This document shows positions 43,377 through 51,689 of a DNA stretch of 64,000 bases, one piece after another; the first letter of the stretch is position 1; every line of letters starts with the position of its first letter. Source of the DNA: Peptoniphilus genitalis (GTDB lineage: Bacteria; Bacillota; Clostridia; Tissierellales; Peptoniphilaceae); NCBI RefSeq assembly GCF_023614525.1, contig NZ_CP097885.1, forward strand, positions 1,424,501 to 1,488,500. Direction: 5' to 3'. The translations under genes and the position numbers were made by a program. The notes under the pieces are model-generated. The model searched no databases, was not told the DNA's origin, and saw nothing but the letters and a program-made list of their open reading frames with translations.

Positions 43377-43563
43377 TAGTACAAATGAATTTACTACTTA
43401 TTTACCACTTCTGACAGCTAAGACATGAGGAAATATGCAAAGAAACGTGAAGTATCTTCCTACAGTAAAAATACTCGAAAGCACATAGAATAAGGCTTTA
43501 CGAGCATTTAAGAAAATATAAAAAGATAATTAGAAATTTATACTTTGTTTATAAGAAAAAAAC

Positions 43564-43592
43564 TTGCAATTTATAAAATAAAAAACTATAAT
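43564..43592 (+). promoter_or_regulatory. Promoter upstream of the second YitT gene
   Basis: TTGCAA (43564-43569) and TATAAT (43587-43592) are 17 bp apart, about 40 bp outside the estimated right end of the transposon. The transcript would have a leader of about 280 nt before the YitT ATG. Confidence 0.7.
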
Positions 43593-43599
43593 ATTTAAC

Positions 43600-43872
43600 G
43601 TTGATTAAGTATTTTACGGTGGTTACCGAAATTATCAGGTAGTTTTTATCTGATGCTAAAGTTTACGACAAGAGAGCCTTCTATCTGCCTGATGTGGGAG
43701 ATAAAAAGCTAAAAGTAACTATTATGCTCAGAGTTTTTACAAGAAAAAATCAGCAAATAAAAAGCATCAACACCACAAGATTGCAAAAGTACGAAGGTTA
43801 TCCTTAGGACCGACAGCAGTCTTTTTTTGTTGGTTGGATACCCTTCTAGTATTGCGAAATATTAAGGAGGTG
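43600..43872 (+). promoter_or_regulatory. Long structured 5' leader of unknown class
   Basis: The leader opens with hairpin CGGT-GGTT-ACCG (43617-43628). ATCAGGTAG (43634-43642) can pair with CTGCCTGAT (43685-43693), or its first 8 bases with the adjacent TATCTGAT. TTTTTATCT (43643-43651) can pair with AGATAAAAA (43699-43707), which would make a pseudoknot with the first pairing. Near 43812-43837 ACCGACA can pair with TGTTGGT around a T-rich loop. I matched it to no riboswitch class I know. It precedes a transporter-like gene. Confidence 0.5.
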
Positions 43873-43877
43873 TTAAA

Positions 43878-44519
43878 ATGCTAAATCAAAAGCTGACTTG
43901 GTTTAAATTATCAAGAGCAGGACTAATTAATATTATCTTAGGATCAATGATTGAATCTTTTACAGTTGTAAATATTCATATCCCATCTCAAATTACTGAA
44001 GGTGGAATCCTAGGCCTGGCCTTATTATCTTATAAGACCTTTGGTATAAACCCATCAATCCTAAGTCCGATAATGGATATTATATGTATTCTTATTGGAA
44101 TAAATATCTTTGGAAAGGCATTTTTAAGAAAGACTTTATTAGCTTCTTTATTATTTGCCCTTTTCTACAAAATATTTTCCATTATGGGACCAATCCTTCC
44201 TGATCTTTATAGCTATCCATTATTGGCAGCTGTATTTGGAGGCATTGGCATTGGACTGGGTTGTGGACTTGTAGTATCTCAAGGAGGAGCTACAGGTGGA
44301 GACGACGCCTTGGCACTTGTAGTGTCAAATAAGACTAAGATAAATATTTCTTATGCCTATTTACTAATGGACATAATAGTTTTAGTAATGTCCTTAACTT
44401 ATATCCCTTTTGCTAGATTAATTTACTCTCTAATTACTACAACAGTATCATCTGTTTTAGTTGGTCAATTTGAGGTTAGTGTTAGTCCATCAGTGGAGAA
44501 AACAAATCTTTCGATTTAA
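43878..44519 (+). CDS. YitT-like membrane protein lacking DUF2179
   Basis: The 213-aa protein has five to six hydrophobic helices and the DUF161 patterns TEGGILGLALLSY and GGATGGDDALALVVS. It stops before the soluble DUF2179 domain seen in the paralogue at 11825. The ATG follows AAGGAGGTG. It stands alone between the transposon and the rplJ leader and has its own promoter and leader. The substrate is unknown. Confidence 0.8.
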   Translation: MLNQKLTWFKLSRAGLINIILGSMIESFTVVNIHIPSQITEGGILGLALLSYKTFGINPSILSPIMDIICILIGINIFGKAFLRKTLLASLLFALFYKIFSIMGPILPDLYSYPLLAAVFGGIGIGLGCGLVVSQGGATGGDDALALVVSNKTKINISYAYLLMDIIVLVMSLTYIPFARLIYSLITTTVSSVLVGQFEVSVSPSVEKTNLSI

Positions 44520-44633
44520 AATTTTATGGGAGGATTTCCAAGTTTATATATGAAAAAAAGTAGCTTAGGCTACTTTTTTTTATGCAAATTTTTATTTTAT
44601 ATTAGGTCATGAGTTTACTAACTTATCAAAACT

Positions 44634-44795
44634 TATGGGCTTGTAGATATTTATAAACTTGTGAAGACCTAGGAGTTAATAGAAACTTATTAGCTTGTAG
44701 ATATTTATAAAATTGTGAAAGCTTATGACTTAATAAAAGCTTATGAGCTTGTTTTATTTTATAGATTAGTTAGACCGTATGACTTAGCGTTTTTT
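44634..44795 (+). repeat. 18-bp tandem repeat array 2 (9 units)
   Basis: Nine units of exactly 18 bp run from TATGGGCTTGTAGATATT through TATAAACTTGTGAAGACC to TATGACTTAGCGTTTTTT. They share the consensus with arrays at 11583 and 52047. Two TAG codons interrupt the repeat-phase reading frame. The array lies in the 44520-44982 gap, which otherwise holds only AT-rich sequence and a T-rich tract after the YitT gene. Confidence 0.8.
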
Positions 44796-44982
44796 AATAA
44801 GAATTTAAGAAAATTATAAGGATTTTGATCCTAAGAAGAATAAGTAAAAGTAGTTTAATATAATTTTCAAACCATAAAAAAGAAGGAAACTTTATAAATT
44901 TTTTACTTTTATGTATAATTGTTTTAGGAATTACAATTAAATATAGAAAAACAAAGAAATTTAAAATAAATGCAAATAATCA

Positions 44983-45011
44983 TTGACAAAGAAGTAAAGA
45001 CTATATATAAT
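44983..45011 (+). promoter_or_regulatory. rplJ-rplL promoter
   Basis: TTGACA (44983-44988) and TATAAT (45006-45011) are 17 bp apart, a perfect consensus suited to ribosomal protein genes. Confidence 0.9.
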
Positions 45012-45019
45012 ACTTATGT

Positions 45020-45125
45020 TACTAAGCCGCAGACAGTAGGTGGCACTGCCATAAATCCTACCGAGGTTTGAAATTCGGATTTATTTGATTTTCACATCTC
45101 ACGGCGGCGTGAGATTTTTTTATTT
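45020..45125 (+). ncRNA. Ribosomal protein L10 leader
   Basis: The leader contains the conserved L10-leader core CCGCAGACAGTAGGTGG and AAATCCTACCGAGGT, in which GTAGG pairs with CCTAC. A terminator hairpin ATCTCAC/GTGAGAT plus seven Ts follows at 45096-45122. Free L10-L12 complex binds this RNA and promotes attenuation of rplJ-rplL in the known family. Confidence 0.88.
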
Positions 45126-45138
45126 TGGGGGTGACAAA

Positions 45139-45675
45139 TTGAAAGAAGAAAAACTACAATCAAAACAAGCCCTAGTAGATGAAATTAAAGAGAAAATTCA
45201 AGGCGCTCAATCTATCGTTCTTGTAAACTACAGAGGATTAACAGTTGAAGAAGTAACTGAACTTAGATCAAAGTACAGAGAAGCAAATGTTGATTACAAG
45301 GTATACAAAAACACAATGATGAGACGTGCTTTCGAAGAGTTAGGTGTTGAAGGTTTAGAAGACTTCCTAAAGGGACCAAGCGCTATTGCATTTGGTATGG
45401 AAGACCCAGCATCAGCAGCAAAAATTTCATCAGAGTTTGCAGAAGATCATGAAGCACTAGAAATTAAAGCAGGATATGTTGATGGAAAGGTATTATCACT
45501 TCCAGAAATCGACGCACTTGCTAAATTACCATCCAAGGAAGTTCTTGTTGCACAAGTACTTGGCGGCTTAAATGCTCCAATCCAAGGATTCGCAAATGTA
45601 CTAAATGGTACACTATCAGGTTTTGCAAGAGTTATTGCACAAATCGCAGACAAGAAAGAAAACGAAGCAGCTTAA
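45139..45675 (+). CDS. rplJ: 50S ribosomal protein L10
   Basis: The 178-aa protein has the N-terminal rRNA-binding domain (KIQGAQSIVLVNYRGLTVEEV, KVYKNTMMRRAF) and the C-terminal L12-binding helix. The start is TTG, placed by GGGGGTG seven nt upstream. The frame is open further back, but only through the leader terminator. Confidence 0.95.
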   Translation: MKEEKLQSKQALVDEIKEKIQGAQSIVLVNYRGLTVEEVTELRSKYREANVDYKVYKNTMMRRAFEELGVEGLEDFLKGPSAIAFGMEDPASAAKISSEFAEDHEALEIKAGYVDGKVLSLPEIDALAKLPSKEVLVAQVLGGLNAPIQGFANVLNGTLSGFARVIAQIADKKENEAA

Positions 45676-45725
45676 TCTGCTAAAAAATTAAGAAAAATTA
45701 TTATTTAAAATTACGGAGGAATAAA

Positions 45726-46112
45726 ATGTCAGAAAAAGTAGAAAAATTAATTGAAGAAGTTAAAGAACTTACAGTATTAGAACTATCAGAAGTTGTTAAG
45801 GCTCTAGAAGAAGAATTCGGCGTATCAGCAGCAGCTCCAGCAGCAGTTGCAGCAGCTCCAGTAGCAGGTGGCGCAGCTCCAGCAGCAGCAGCTGAAGAAA
45901 AAACTGATTTCGATGTAATCCTTACTGAAGCAGGACAAGAAAAAGTTAAAGTAATCAAAGTTGTTAAAGACATTACTGGACTTGGACTTAAAGATGCAAA
46001 AGCATTAGTTGACGGAACTCCTAAGGCAGTTAAAGAAGGCGCTTCAAAAGAAGAAGCTGACGAAATCAAGGCTAAACTTGAAGAAGTTGGAGCAACTGTA
46101 GAAGTAAAATAA
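45726..46112 (+). CDS. rplL: 50S ribosomal protein L7/L12
   Basis: The 128-aa stalk protein has an N-terminal dimerisation domain, an Ala/Pro-rich hinge (about 38-58) and the factor-binding C-terminal domain ([20 protein letters not shown]). It starts at ATG behind CGGAGGA and is followed by a strong terminator. Confidence 0.97.
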   Translation: MSEKVEKLIEEVKELTVLELSEVVKALEEEFGVSAAAPAAVAAAPVAGGAAPAAAAEEKTDFDVILTEAGQEKVKVIKVVKDITGLGLKDAKALVDGTPKAVKEGASKEEADEIKAKLEEVGATVEVK

Positions 46113-46140
46113 TTTAACTTAGTTAAATTTTATAAGAATT

Positions 46141-46173
46141 AAAAAAACTGTCCCAGAGAGGACAGTTTTTTTA
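46141..46173 (+). terminator. Terminator after rplL
   Basis: AAAAAACTGTCC pairs with GGACAGTTTTTT around CAGAGA, followed by Ts. It ends the rplJ-rplL operon. Confidence 0.92.
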
Positions 46174-46212
46174 TAGATAGATAGTCAACTTAAAATTATA
46201 CAAGGATAACAA

Positions 46213-46701
46213 ATGAAAATTAAAGAACTAACTCTTATACCAATTCTTGGGACTATAATTTTTTTAACAAGTCTTATAAAAATTCCAAGTATTTTTCCAG
46301 GTGCAGAATTTCAGATGTCTGCACCAATTTCAGTACTAATTGCAACGACATTTGGTCCTAAAATTTATATTTTAGCTGGTTTAATAGGATCCTTTCTATC
46401 TTTCTTTTCGGGCATATCAAATATTTATGGAATTATTGTTGCCTTGGTTTTTAGACTAGGTATTCTAATATTTATCTTGTTAGTAAAGAATAAAAATATT
46501 TCCTTATTATTTGCTTCTTCATTTGGTACGAGTTTATCGAGAATAGTTTTATCGAAATTAGTAGGGTTACCACTTATAAGTCTTTTAATTCCTGCCCTTC
46601 CTGGTATGGTAATCAGTGGTATATTGGCAAAGTTATTTTATGAAAAGATTTGTAGTAGATTATTAGGTTTTAAAATTTTGGAGGAAAAACTTGAAGTATA
46701 G
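46213..46701 (+). CDS. Membrane protein, candidate ECF-type substrate-binding subunit next to bioW-bioF
   Basis: The 162-aa protein has five to six transmembrane helices (for example LIPILGTIIFLTSLIKIP and YILAGLIGSFLSFFSG) and little soluble sequence, the size and layout of an S component of an ECF transporter. It lacks a clear BioY signature. Its stop overlaps the bioW start, so it may import pimelate or another biotin precursor; that is inference from context. The RBS is weak (CAAGGAT). Confidence 0.6.
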   Translation: MKIKELTLIPILGTIIFLTSLIKIPSIFPGAEFQMSAPISVLIATTFGPKIYILAGLIGSFLSFFSGISNIYGIIVALVFRLGILIFILLVKNKNISLLFASSFGTSLSRIVLSKLVGLPLISLLIPALPGMVISGILAKLFYEKICSRLLGFKILEEKLEV

Positions 46702-47404
46702 CGTTAAAATGAGAGCATCAAAGAATAATGACAAAGAAAACTTACATATTGGTGGAGCTGAAAGTATAGTTGATGAAGAGGATCTTTTAAATATAATAAA
46801 CAGTCTTGCATCAAGAGGATTAAATCATTCAAGAGGCCAAGCAGATTTTGTGAATATAAAAATAAATAAAGTTAGAGAAGAGGACATAATAAACATAAGG
46901 GCTTTAAAGACTAAGACTATAGAAGTGGATACAAAAGAAGAGGGACTTGTAGTAATGGAAAAACTTTTGAATTCTATGGGAATAGAGAATCCTCAAAGAG
47001 TTATAGACTTGTTAATTAATACGAAAAATATGAGGGGAGCTATAATTTTAAATATTTTAAGCCTAGAAAGAATGGAAGGCGACTTAGACAAGGGAGTCAG
47101 AGTAACAAATATGGATTTTGCTAGCAGGAGAGATATCTCCAATAAAAACCATTTTAAAGAAGCTCTTTGTCTTGCAACAAAAACCTTAAATGCAAAGGCA
47201 ATAATCGGAGAGGTTTGCATTTCAGATGATCCTGATTATGTCACTGGATACCTAGCCAATAAAAAGGAGTATATTAGAATTACAAAGCTAAAGGAGAGAG
47301 GAGATTTAAATGGCGGAAGAGTTTTTCTTTATGATCCTCGTCTTGACACAATAGAGAATACTATTGACTATTTAGAAAATCAGTTGGTGATAGTTCATGA
47401 ATAA
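46691..47404 (+). CDS. bioW: 6-carboxyhexanoate-CoA ligase (pimeloyl-CoA synthetase)
   Basis: The 237-aa enzyme activates pimelate to pimeloyl-CoA with ATP. It starts at TTG behind GGAGG, overlapping the membrane protein gene by 11 bp. Family motifs are VKMRASK near the N-terminus, HIGGAESIV, and GGRVFLYDP close to the C-terminus. It overlaps bioF by 8 bp. Confidence 0.92.
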   Translation: MKYSVKMRASKNNDKENLHIGGAESIVDEEDLLNIINSLASRGLNHSRGQADFVNIKINKVREEDIINIRALKTKTIEVDTKEEGLVVMEKLLNSMGIENPQRVIDLLINTKNMRGAIILNILSLERMEGDLDKGVRVTNMDFASRRDISNKNHFKEALCLATKTLNAKAIIGEVCISDDPDYVTGYLANKKEYIRITKLKERGDLNGGRVFLYDPRLDTIENTIDYLENQLVIVHE

Positions 47405-48542
47405 TAATTATATAGAAGAAGAACTTCAAAAACTTGAAGAGAATCATCTTATAAGAGATGAAAGAATTTTTGAAAGTCCTCAACTGCCAAAAAGTATAAT
47501 TGACTCAAAAGAATATCTTTTATTTTCTTCTAGCAATTATCTTTCTCTTGGAGAAAATAAAGAAATTTTAGAAAGTGTGAAGGATAAAATAGAATCCATG
47601 GGTCTTGGAAGTGGAGGCTCTAGACTAACAACTGGAAGCCACAAAGTTCACAAAGATTTGGAGAGAAGTCTTGCTGAATTTATTGGATATGAAAATAGCC
47701 TTGTATACTCAAGTGGTTTTATGGCCAACCTTGGATTTTTAACTGCAATTTGCAATGATGAAACTATTGTATTTTCTGATGAAAAGAATCACGCATCGAT
47801 AATAGATGGGATTAGATTAAGCAAATCTAAAGTAGAAGTTTATAAGCATTTGGACTTTAGAGATTTAGAAGAAAAATTAAAAAAATATCCTAATAAAAAT
47901 AAAGTCTTAGTTTCTGATGGTGTCTTTAGCATGGATGGAGATATTCTACCGCTAGATGAGTTTTGTAGACTTGGAGAAAAATATAATGCTTTGACCTACG
48001 TTGATGATGCACATGGTTTTGGAGTTTTAGGAGAAAATGGAAAAGGAATAACAGAAATTTATAATACTTATCCTGATGTAATGCTTGTAACTTTTTCTAA
48101 AGCATTGGGCGCAAGTGGCGCGGCTCTTCTGACATCAAATTTAATGAGGAATTACCTCTATAACACCAGTCGGGAATTTATTTTTTCAACATCTATAAGC
48201 CCTATTGACACCCTAATTATTTCAGAATCTTTAAATTATATTCAATCCAATAAGAAAAATATAAATAAGTTGAAGGATAATGTTTCATATTTAAAGAAAA
48301 AGTTGGAAGAAAATAATTTTGATATTGGTGGAAACTCTCACATAATTCCTATAAAAGTGGGAAATGAAAAAAGAGCTCAGGAAATATTCAAGAAACTAAT
48401 GGATTCTGGAATATTTTTATCAATAATAAGATTTCCAGCAGTTCCAAAAAATGAAGCGATTCTAAGAGTAACACCTATGGCTAATCACAGTAAAGAAGAT
48501 TTAGATTTTCTCTTGAAAAAATTAAAAGAATTTGTTAAATAA
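47397..48542 (+). CDS. bioF: 8-amino-7-oxononanoate synthase
   Basis: The 381-aa PLP enzyme condenses pimeloyl-CoA with alanine. It contains the PLP Lys in TFSKALGASG (about 233), YVDDAHGFGVLG and the N-terminal LGSGGSRLTTGSHKVHKDLE. It follows bioW with overlap. bioA, bioD and bioB are not in the window, so the operon makes only the first intermediates here. A close relative, 2-amino-3-ketobutyrate CoA ligase, is excluded mainly by the bioW partner. Confidence 0.9.
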   Translation: MNNNYIEEELQKLEENHLIRDERIFESPQLPKSIIDSKEYLLFSSSNYLSLGENKEILESVKDKIESMGLGSGGSRLTTGSHKVHKDLERSLAEFIGYENSLVYSSGFMANLGFLTAICNDETIVFSDEKNHASIIDGIRLSKSKVEVYKHLDFRDLEEKLKKYPNKNKVLVSDGVFSMDGDILPLDEFCRLGEKYNALTYVDDAHGFGVLGENGKGITEIYNTYPDVMLVTFSKALGASGAALLTSNLMRNYLYNTSREFIFSTSISPIDTLIISESLNYIQSNKKNINKLKDNVSYLKKKLEENNFDIGGNSHIIPIKVGNEKRAQEIFKKLMDSGIFLSIIRFPAVPKNEAILRVTPMANHSKEDLDFLLKKLKEFVK

Positions 48543-48544
48543 AA

Positions 48545-48586
48545 AAAGAGAACTCATTTTTGACTGTGAGTTCTCTTTTCTTTTTT
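48545..48586 (+). terminator. Terminator after bioF
   Basis: AAAGAGAACTCA pairs perfectly with TGAGTTCTCTTT around a 10-nt loop, followed by a T-rich tract. The opposite side also carries Ts for the minus strand, where it lies just beyond nfo. Confidence 0.88.
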
Positions 48587-48634
48587 GATTTTTAATTTGT
48601 AGGATGATTTTATTAAAAATTAATTTGCGAAATC

Positions 48635-49447
48635 TTACTTGCGAAGACTTCTTAAAAGCTCTGTTTCCTTTTTGTGGCCTTCCAGGTCTTGAGGTGTTTC
48701 TAGGTAAAAGGGGAGGTCTCTTAATTTTTCGTGGTTTATGATTCTCTCGATTGCTTCAAGACCAATTTTTCCATTGCCTATGACTTCGTGTCTGTCCTTG
48801 TGGGCTTCTCTATCGTTTTTGGAGTCGTTTAGGTGGATGGCGTAGAGTTTATCGAATTCTTCTAAAACACCATCTAGGTTACCCACTATATCGTAGCCGG
48901 CCTCATGGACGTGGCAGGTGTCCAGACAGACTCCAACTTTTTCTTTTAAGTTCACGCCTTTTATTATTCGTCCGATTTCTTCAAACTTTGATCCAACTTC
49001 TGTTCCTTTGCCTGACATGGTTTCAAGAAGGACTAGGGTCTCTTGGTCTTCCCTTAGAACTAAATTTAATTGGGCAGAAATTATTTCTATTGCCGCGTCA
49101 ATGCCAAGACCTGTGTGGGAACCTGGGTGAAGGTTGTAGTAGGTGTTTTCAAAATACCTGAGCCTTTCCAAGTCTTCTGCCATGACTAGGTTGGCAAATT
49201 CTCTCACACTTTCTGTTGATGAACAGGGATTTAGGGTGTAGGGAGCATGGGCAAGTAGGGGACCAAAATTGTTTTCTCTTACAAGGTCAATTAGGCCTTT
49301 TATGTCTTCTTCGTCTAATTTTTTCATCTTGGAACCTCTTGGGTTTCTTGAGAAAAATTGAAAAGTTGTGGCAGAAATTTTTAGGGCATCTCTTCCCATA
49401 TTGGTGTAGCCCCTTGATGTAGAAAGATGGGGACCTATTTTAAACAT
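48635..49447 (-). CDS. nfo: Deoxyribonuclease IV (endonuclease IV, AP endonuclease)
   Basis: The 270-aa TIM-barrel enzyme cuts DNA at abasic sites and uses three zinc ions. It contains [55 protein letters not shown] and [10 protein letters not shown], which carry the metal-binding His, Glu and Asp. The ATG follows GAGGTAAT. It lies alone on the minus strand, with repeat copy F upstream. Confidence 0.95.
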   Translation of the reverse strand: MFKIGPHLSTSRGYTNMGRDALKISATTFQFFSRNPRGSKMKKLDEEDIKGLIDLVRENNFGPLLAHAPYTLNPCSSTESVREFANLVMAEDLERLRYFENTYYNLHPGSHTGLGIDAAIEIISAQLNLVLREDQETLVLLETMSGKGTEVGSKFEEIGRIIKGVNLKEKVGVCLDTCHVHEAGYDIVGNLDGVLEEFDKLYAIHLNDSKNDREAHKDRHEVIGNGKIGLEAIERIINHEKLRDLPFYLETPQDLEGHKKETELLRSLRK

Positions 49448-49559
49448 ATTACCTCAATAAAATAAAATTGAATATGATGATTAGAAAAAAACCCCATAAT
49501 TAAAAATCATCATAGTAACAATGCATATCTTTTTGTAATCTTTAAAGAAATGTTTTTTA

Positions 49560-49887
49560 AAAGCAGTAAACTATTGGGAGAGCATAAAATAAGCAAAAAA
49601 ATCGGTTATGCGTTAAAAAATTTCAATTGTTTGAGCCCGAAGAGCGAGTTTGACATGACTTAACCCAAATTGCGAAGCAAATTGATGGTAGGTCAGTTCG
49701 CAAATTGGAGCTTGCAACAATTTGTGTTCTTCTTTTTTAGCATGACCAATTTTTTTGGACTTTCAGTGCGTGGAGTGAATGGGGTGGTTTGGAGGGGTAC
49801 CACCAGGCACAAACAAGGGGCTTCCTGTTTATTAAAGCTTGATCTAGTAAGCGCCCCCCTGTGCCTGAATGGGTATAAGCCCCTCCA
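49560..49887 (+). repeat. Structured intergenic repeat, copy F (type III)
   Basis: The head reads ATAAGCAAAAAAATCGGTTATG. The outer stem GCAAAAAAATCGGTTATGC pairs with TAGCATGACCAATTTTTTT. The central loop is enlarged by AT-rich hairpins (for example CAAATTG arms). The GC-rich tail hairpin at 49791-49886 pairs GGAGGGG with CCCCTCC and CAGGCACA with TGTGCCTG. Copy G, 1.8 kb away, is its inverted partner, with cysE-cysK between. The ORF across it has no RBS. Confidence 0.75.
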
Positions 49888-49968
49888 ATAATAAAAACAA
49901 TTTTACATAATTGATAATGTAATAATATAAAAAATTCTCTTAGTTTTTAAAAATTTTTTATAAAAAGT

Positions 49969-50520
49969 TTAGTGGAACTTATTTTCACTTGGGTCGTGAA
50001 ATTTTACGACCTTGGCTGGAGCGCCAACTGCTGTTGAGTTGGCAGGTATGTCTGTGAGGACTAGGGCTCCTGCTCCAATTTTTGCTCCATCTCCAATTAC
50101 AACTGGGCCAAGGACGGTAGCTCCTGTTCCAATTATTACGTTGCTTCCAACTGTGGGGTGTCTCTTCTTTTCCTTTTCATTGCCTGTTCCACCAAGGGTT
50201 ATGTTGTGGTACATGTGACAGTTGTCACCAATCTCGGCAGTCTCTCCTATGACCACAGCCATGCCGTGGTCAATAAAGAGGTTCTTGCCGATTTTAGCAC
50301 CTGGATGGATTTCGATGCCTGTTTTCTTCCTGGCTCTTTGTGAAATCCATCTTGCAAGTGTAGTGTGGTCCTTTTCGTAGAAGTAGTGAGCAATCCTATG
50401 TCTCACCATGCAGGAAACAATGGGATACATAAAGATTGCTTCAAATAAACTTTTACAAGCCGGGTCCTTTAATAAAATAAATTCCCCGTATTCCTTAATT
50501 TTTTTCAAATACTTAATCAT
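49969..50520 (-). CDS. cysE: Serine O-acetyltransferase
   Basis: The 183-aa enzyme makes O-acetylserine from serine and acetyl-CoA. It has an N-terminal helical part and a left-handed beta helix with hexapeptide repeats ([51 protein letters not shown]). The ATG at 50520 overlaps the cysK stop by 8 bp, so translation is coupled; a longer frame to 50568 lies inside cysK. It supplies the substrate of CysK. Confidence 0.94.
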   Translation of the reverse strand: MIKYLKKIKEYGEFILLKDPACKSLFEAIFMYPIVSCMVRHRIAHYFYEKDHTTLARWISQRARKKTGIEIHPGAKIGKNLFIDHGMAVVIGETAEIGDNCHMYHNITLGGTGNEKEKKRHPTVGSNVIIGTGATVLGPVVIGDGAKIGAGALVLTDIPANSTAVGAPAKVVKFHDPSENKFH

Positions 50521-51403
50521 TTTCAAAAAGTTCAGTGGACATATATCTTTCAGCTGTGTCAGGTGCAACTGTGACTATATTTCCACCAAGCTCCTTTTGC
50601 ATTTTTAGTGCACCTACCACATTAGCACCAGCTGATATACCAACAAGTAGTCCTTCTTCACGAGAAAGTCTTCTTGCCATTTCTATAGCTTCATCTGATT
50701 TAACGGTGATTGTCTTGTCTAGGATTTTTGTGTCTAAAACTCCTGGCACAAAGTTTGCTCCAATCCCTTGAATCTTGTGTGCGCCAGCTTCTCCTCTTGT
50801 AAGAAGTGGAGATTCATCTGGTTCAAGCCCCCAAACTTTTATATTTTCATCCTTTGATTTTAAGAATCTGCCAATTCCTGTAACAGTTCCTCCAGTTCCT
50901 ATTCCTGCAACAAAGCCTGTGATGTCCTTTAGGTCCCTATAAATTTCTGGACCTGTAGTTTCTTCGTGGGCAAGAGCGTTGTACTTGTTTTCAAATTGGT
51001 TTGGCATGAAGTAGTTGCCAGTAGCCACTAGTTCCTTGGCCTTGTCAACTGCTGCTTGCATGCCGCCATCTCCTGTTAAAATTAAATTTGCACCAAAGGC
51101 TGCGATCAAGTTTCTTCTTTCAATTGACATGGAAGCTGGCATAACGATATTTACCTTGTAGCCAAGGGCACGACCAATCATGGCAATGGCAATTCCTGTG
51201 TTGCCACTTGTTGGTTCAACAATTTCCAGGACTTCTTTTAGGGATCCGTCTTTGATGGCTCCCTTTATCATGTAGAGGGCAGCCCTGTCTTTGATAGATC
51301 CTGCTGGGTTAGATTTTTCTACTTTTACAAAAATCTTTCCGCTACCAATCTTTTCTAATTGTACTAATTTTGATTCTCCAACTGTTTCTAATAATTTTGT
51401 CAT
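50513..51403 (-). CDS. cysK: Cysteine synthase A
   Basis: The 296-aa PLP enzyme forms cysteine from O-acetylserine and sulfide. The PLP Lys lies in [15 protein letters not shown] (about 43), the substrate loop is [12 protein letters not shown], and the phosphate loop is [12 protein letters not shown]. The ATG at 51403 follows CGGAGGAG; an upstream in-frame start at 51448 lies in the leader terminator. The gene is preceded by a leader peptide with three Cys codons and an intrinsic terminator. Confidence 0.95.
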   Translation of the reverse strand: MTKLLETVGESKLVQLEKIGSGKIFVKVEKSNPAGSIKDRAALYMIKGAIKDGSLKEVLEIVEPTSGNTGIAIAMIGRALGYKVNIVMPASMSIERRNLIAAFGANLILTGDGGMQAAVDKAKELVATGNYFMPNQFENKYNALAHEETTGPEIYRDLKDITGFVAGIGTGGTVTGIGRFLKSKDENIKVWGLEPDESPLLTRGEAGAHKIQGIGANFVPGVLDTKILDKTITVKSDEAIEMARRLSREEGLLVGISAGANVVGALKMQKELGGNIVTVAPDTAERYMSTELFEND

Positions 51404-51424
51404 TTTTCTCCTCCGTAAATACAT

Positions 51425-51456
51425 AAAAAAAAGAGTATATGAAATCATATACTCTT
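51425..51456 (-). terminator. Attenuator terminator before cysK
   Basis: On the minus strand AAGAGTATATGA pairs perfectly with TCATATACTCTT around a 2-nt core loop, followed by eight Ts. It lies between the Cys leader ORF stop (51505) and the cysK RBS, so it must be bypassed for cysK-cysE expression. Confidence 0.88.
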
Positions 51457-51504
51457 AAAATCTTTCTTAATATCTAATAAAAAGTTTAAAATATTGATTC
51501 ACAT

Positions 51505-51588
51505 TCAAATAAGTCCTATAAAAATTTTTATAGAACAACAACAGAATGCTTGGCTTGTGAAATTTTTAAAGTTATTTAAGTTTTTCAT
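51505..51588 (-). CDS. Cysteine-rich leader peptide of cysK-cysE
   Basis: A 27-codon ORF starts at an ATG 8 nt after AGAGG and contains three consecutive TGT codons (SQAFCCCSIKIF, residues 12-23). It begins about 20 nt from the predicted transcription start. A palindrome CTATAAAAA/TTTTTATAG directly follows the Cys codons, and the terminator at 51425-51456 lies downstream. This is the layout of ribosome-mediated attenuation, in which stalling at Cys codons when Cys-tRNA is scarce allows read-through. That mechanism is inference. Confidence 0.8.
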   Translation of the reverse strand: MKNLNNFKNFTSQAFCCCSIKIFIGLI

Positions 51589-51613
51589 TTTTATCGCCTC
51601 TCAATATGTTTCG

Positions 51614-51642
51614 ACTATAACCTTTAAAAATTTATTTGTCAA
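51614..51642 (-). promoter_or_regulatory. Promoter of the cysK-cysE operon
   Basis: On the minus strand TTGACA (51637-51642) and TATAGT (51614-51619) are 17 bp apart. It directs transcription into the Cys leader ORF, which starts at 51588. Confidence 0.85.
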
Positions 51643-51689
51643 GTACAAATTGAAAATAAAAAATTTTAAAACCTGCGGTTTTATCCATT

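Larger units (their letters stand above)
25515..43525 (+). mobile_element. Tn916-type integrative conjugative element with tet(M)
   Basis: Gene order, lengths and sequence follow Tn916 from the left-end region to int at the right end: orf23, orf22, orf21, oriT, orf20-orf13, the tet(M) leader and tet(M), orf6, orf9, orf10, orf7, orf8, xis, int. The span of about 18.0 kb agrees with the 18,032 bp of Tn916. The left end lies in the AT-rich run near 25515 (TTTAAAAATAGCATAAAAAT) and the right end near 43525 (AAGAAAATATAAAA). Exact termini and coupling bases cannot be fixed without a reference. Codon use differs from the host (more CTG, CGT, ACC). All modules look intact. Confidence 0.95.

Noticed and set aside
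43617-43628. T-box-like string GGTGGTTACCG in the YitT leader
   Set aside because: It is a simple hairpin with a GGTT loop at the 5' end of the leader. A T-box needs the AGGGTGG-ACCGCG antiterminator near the 3' end and a specifier loop, neither of which is seen.
51457-51613. T-box or SAM riboswitch before cysK
   Set aside because: No T-box antiterminator motif or S-box core was found. The leader is short and contains a translated Cys-rich ORF with its own RBS.
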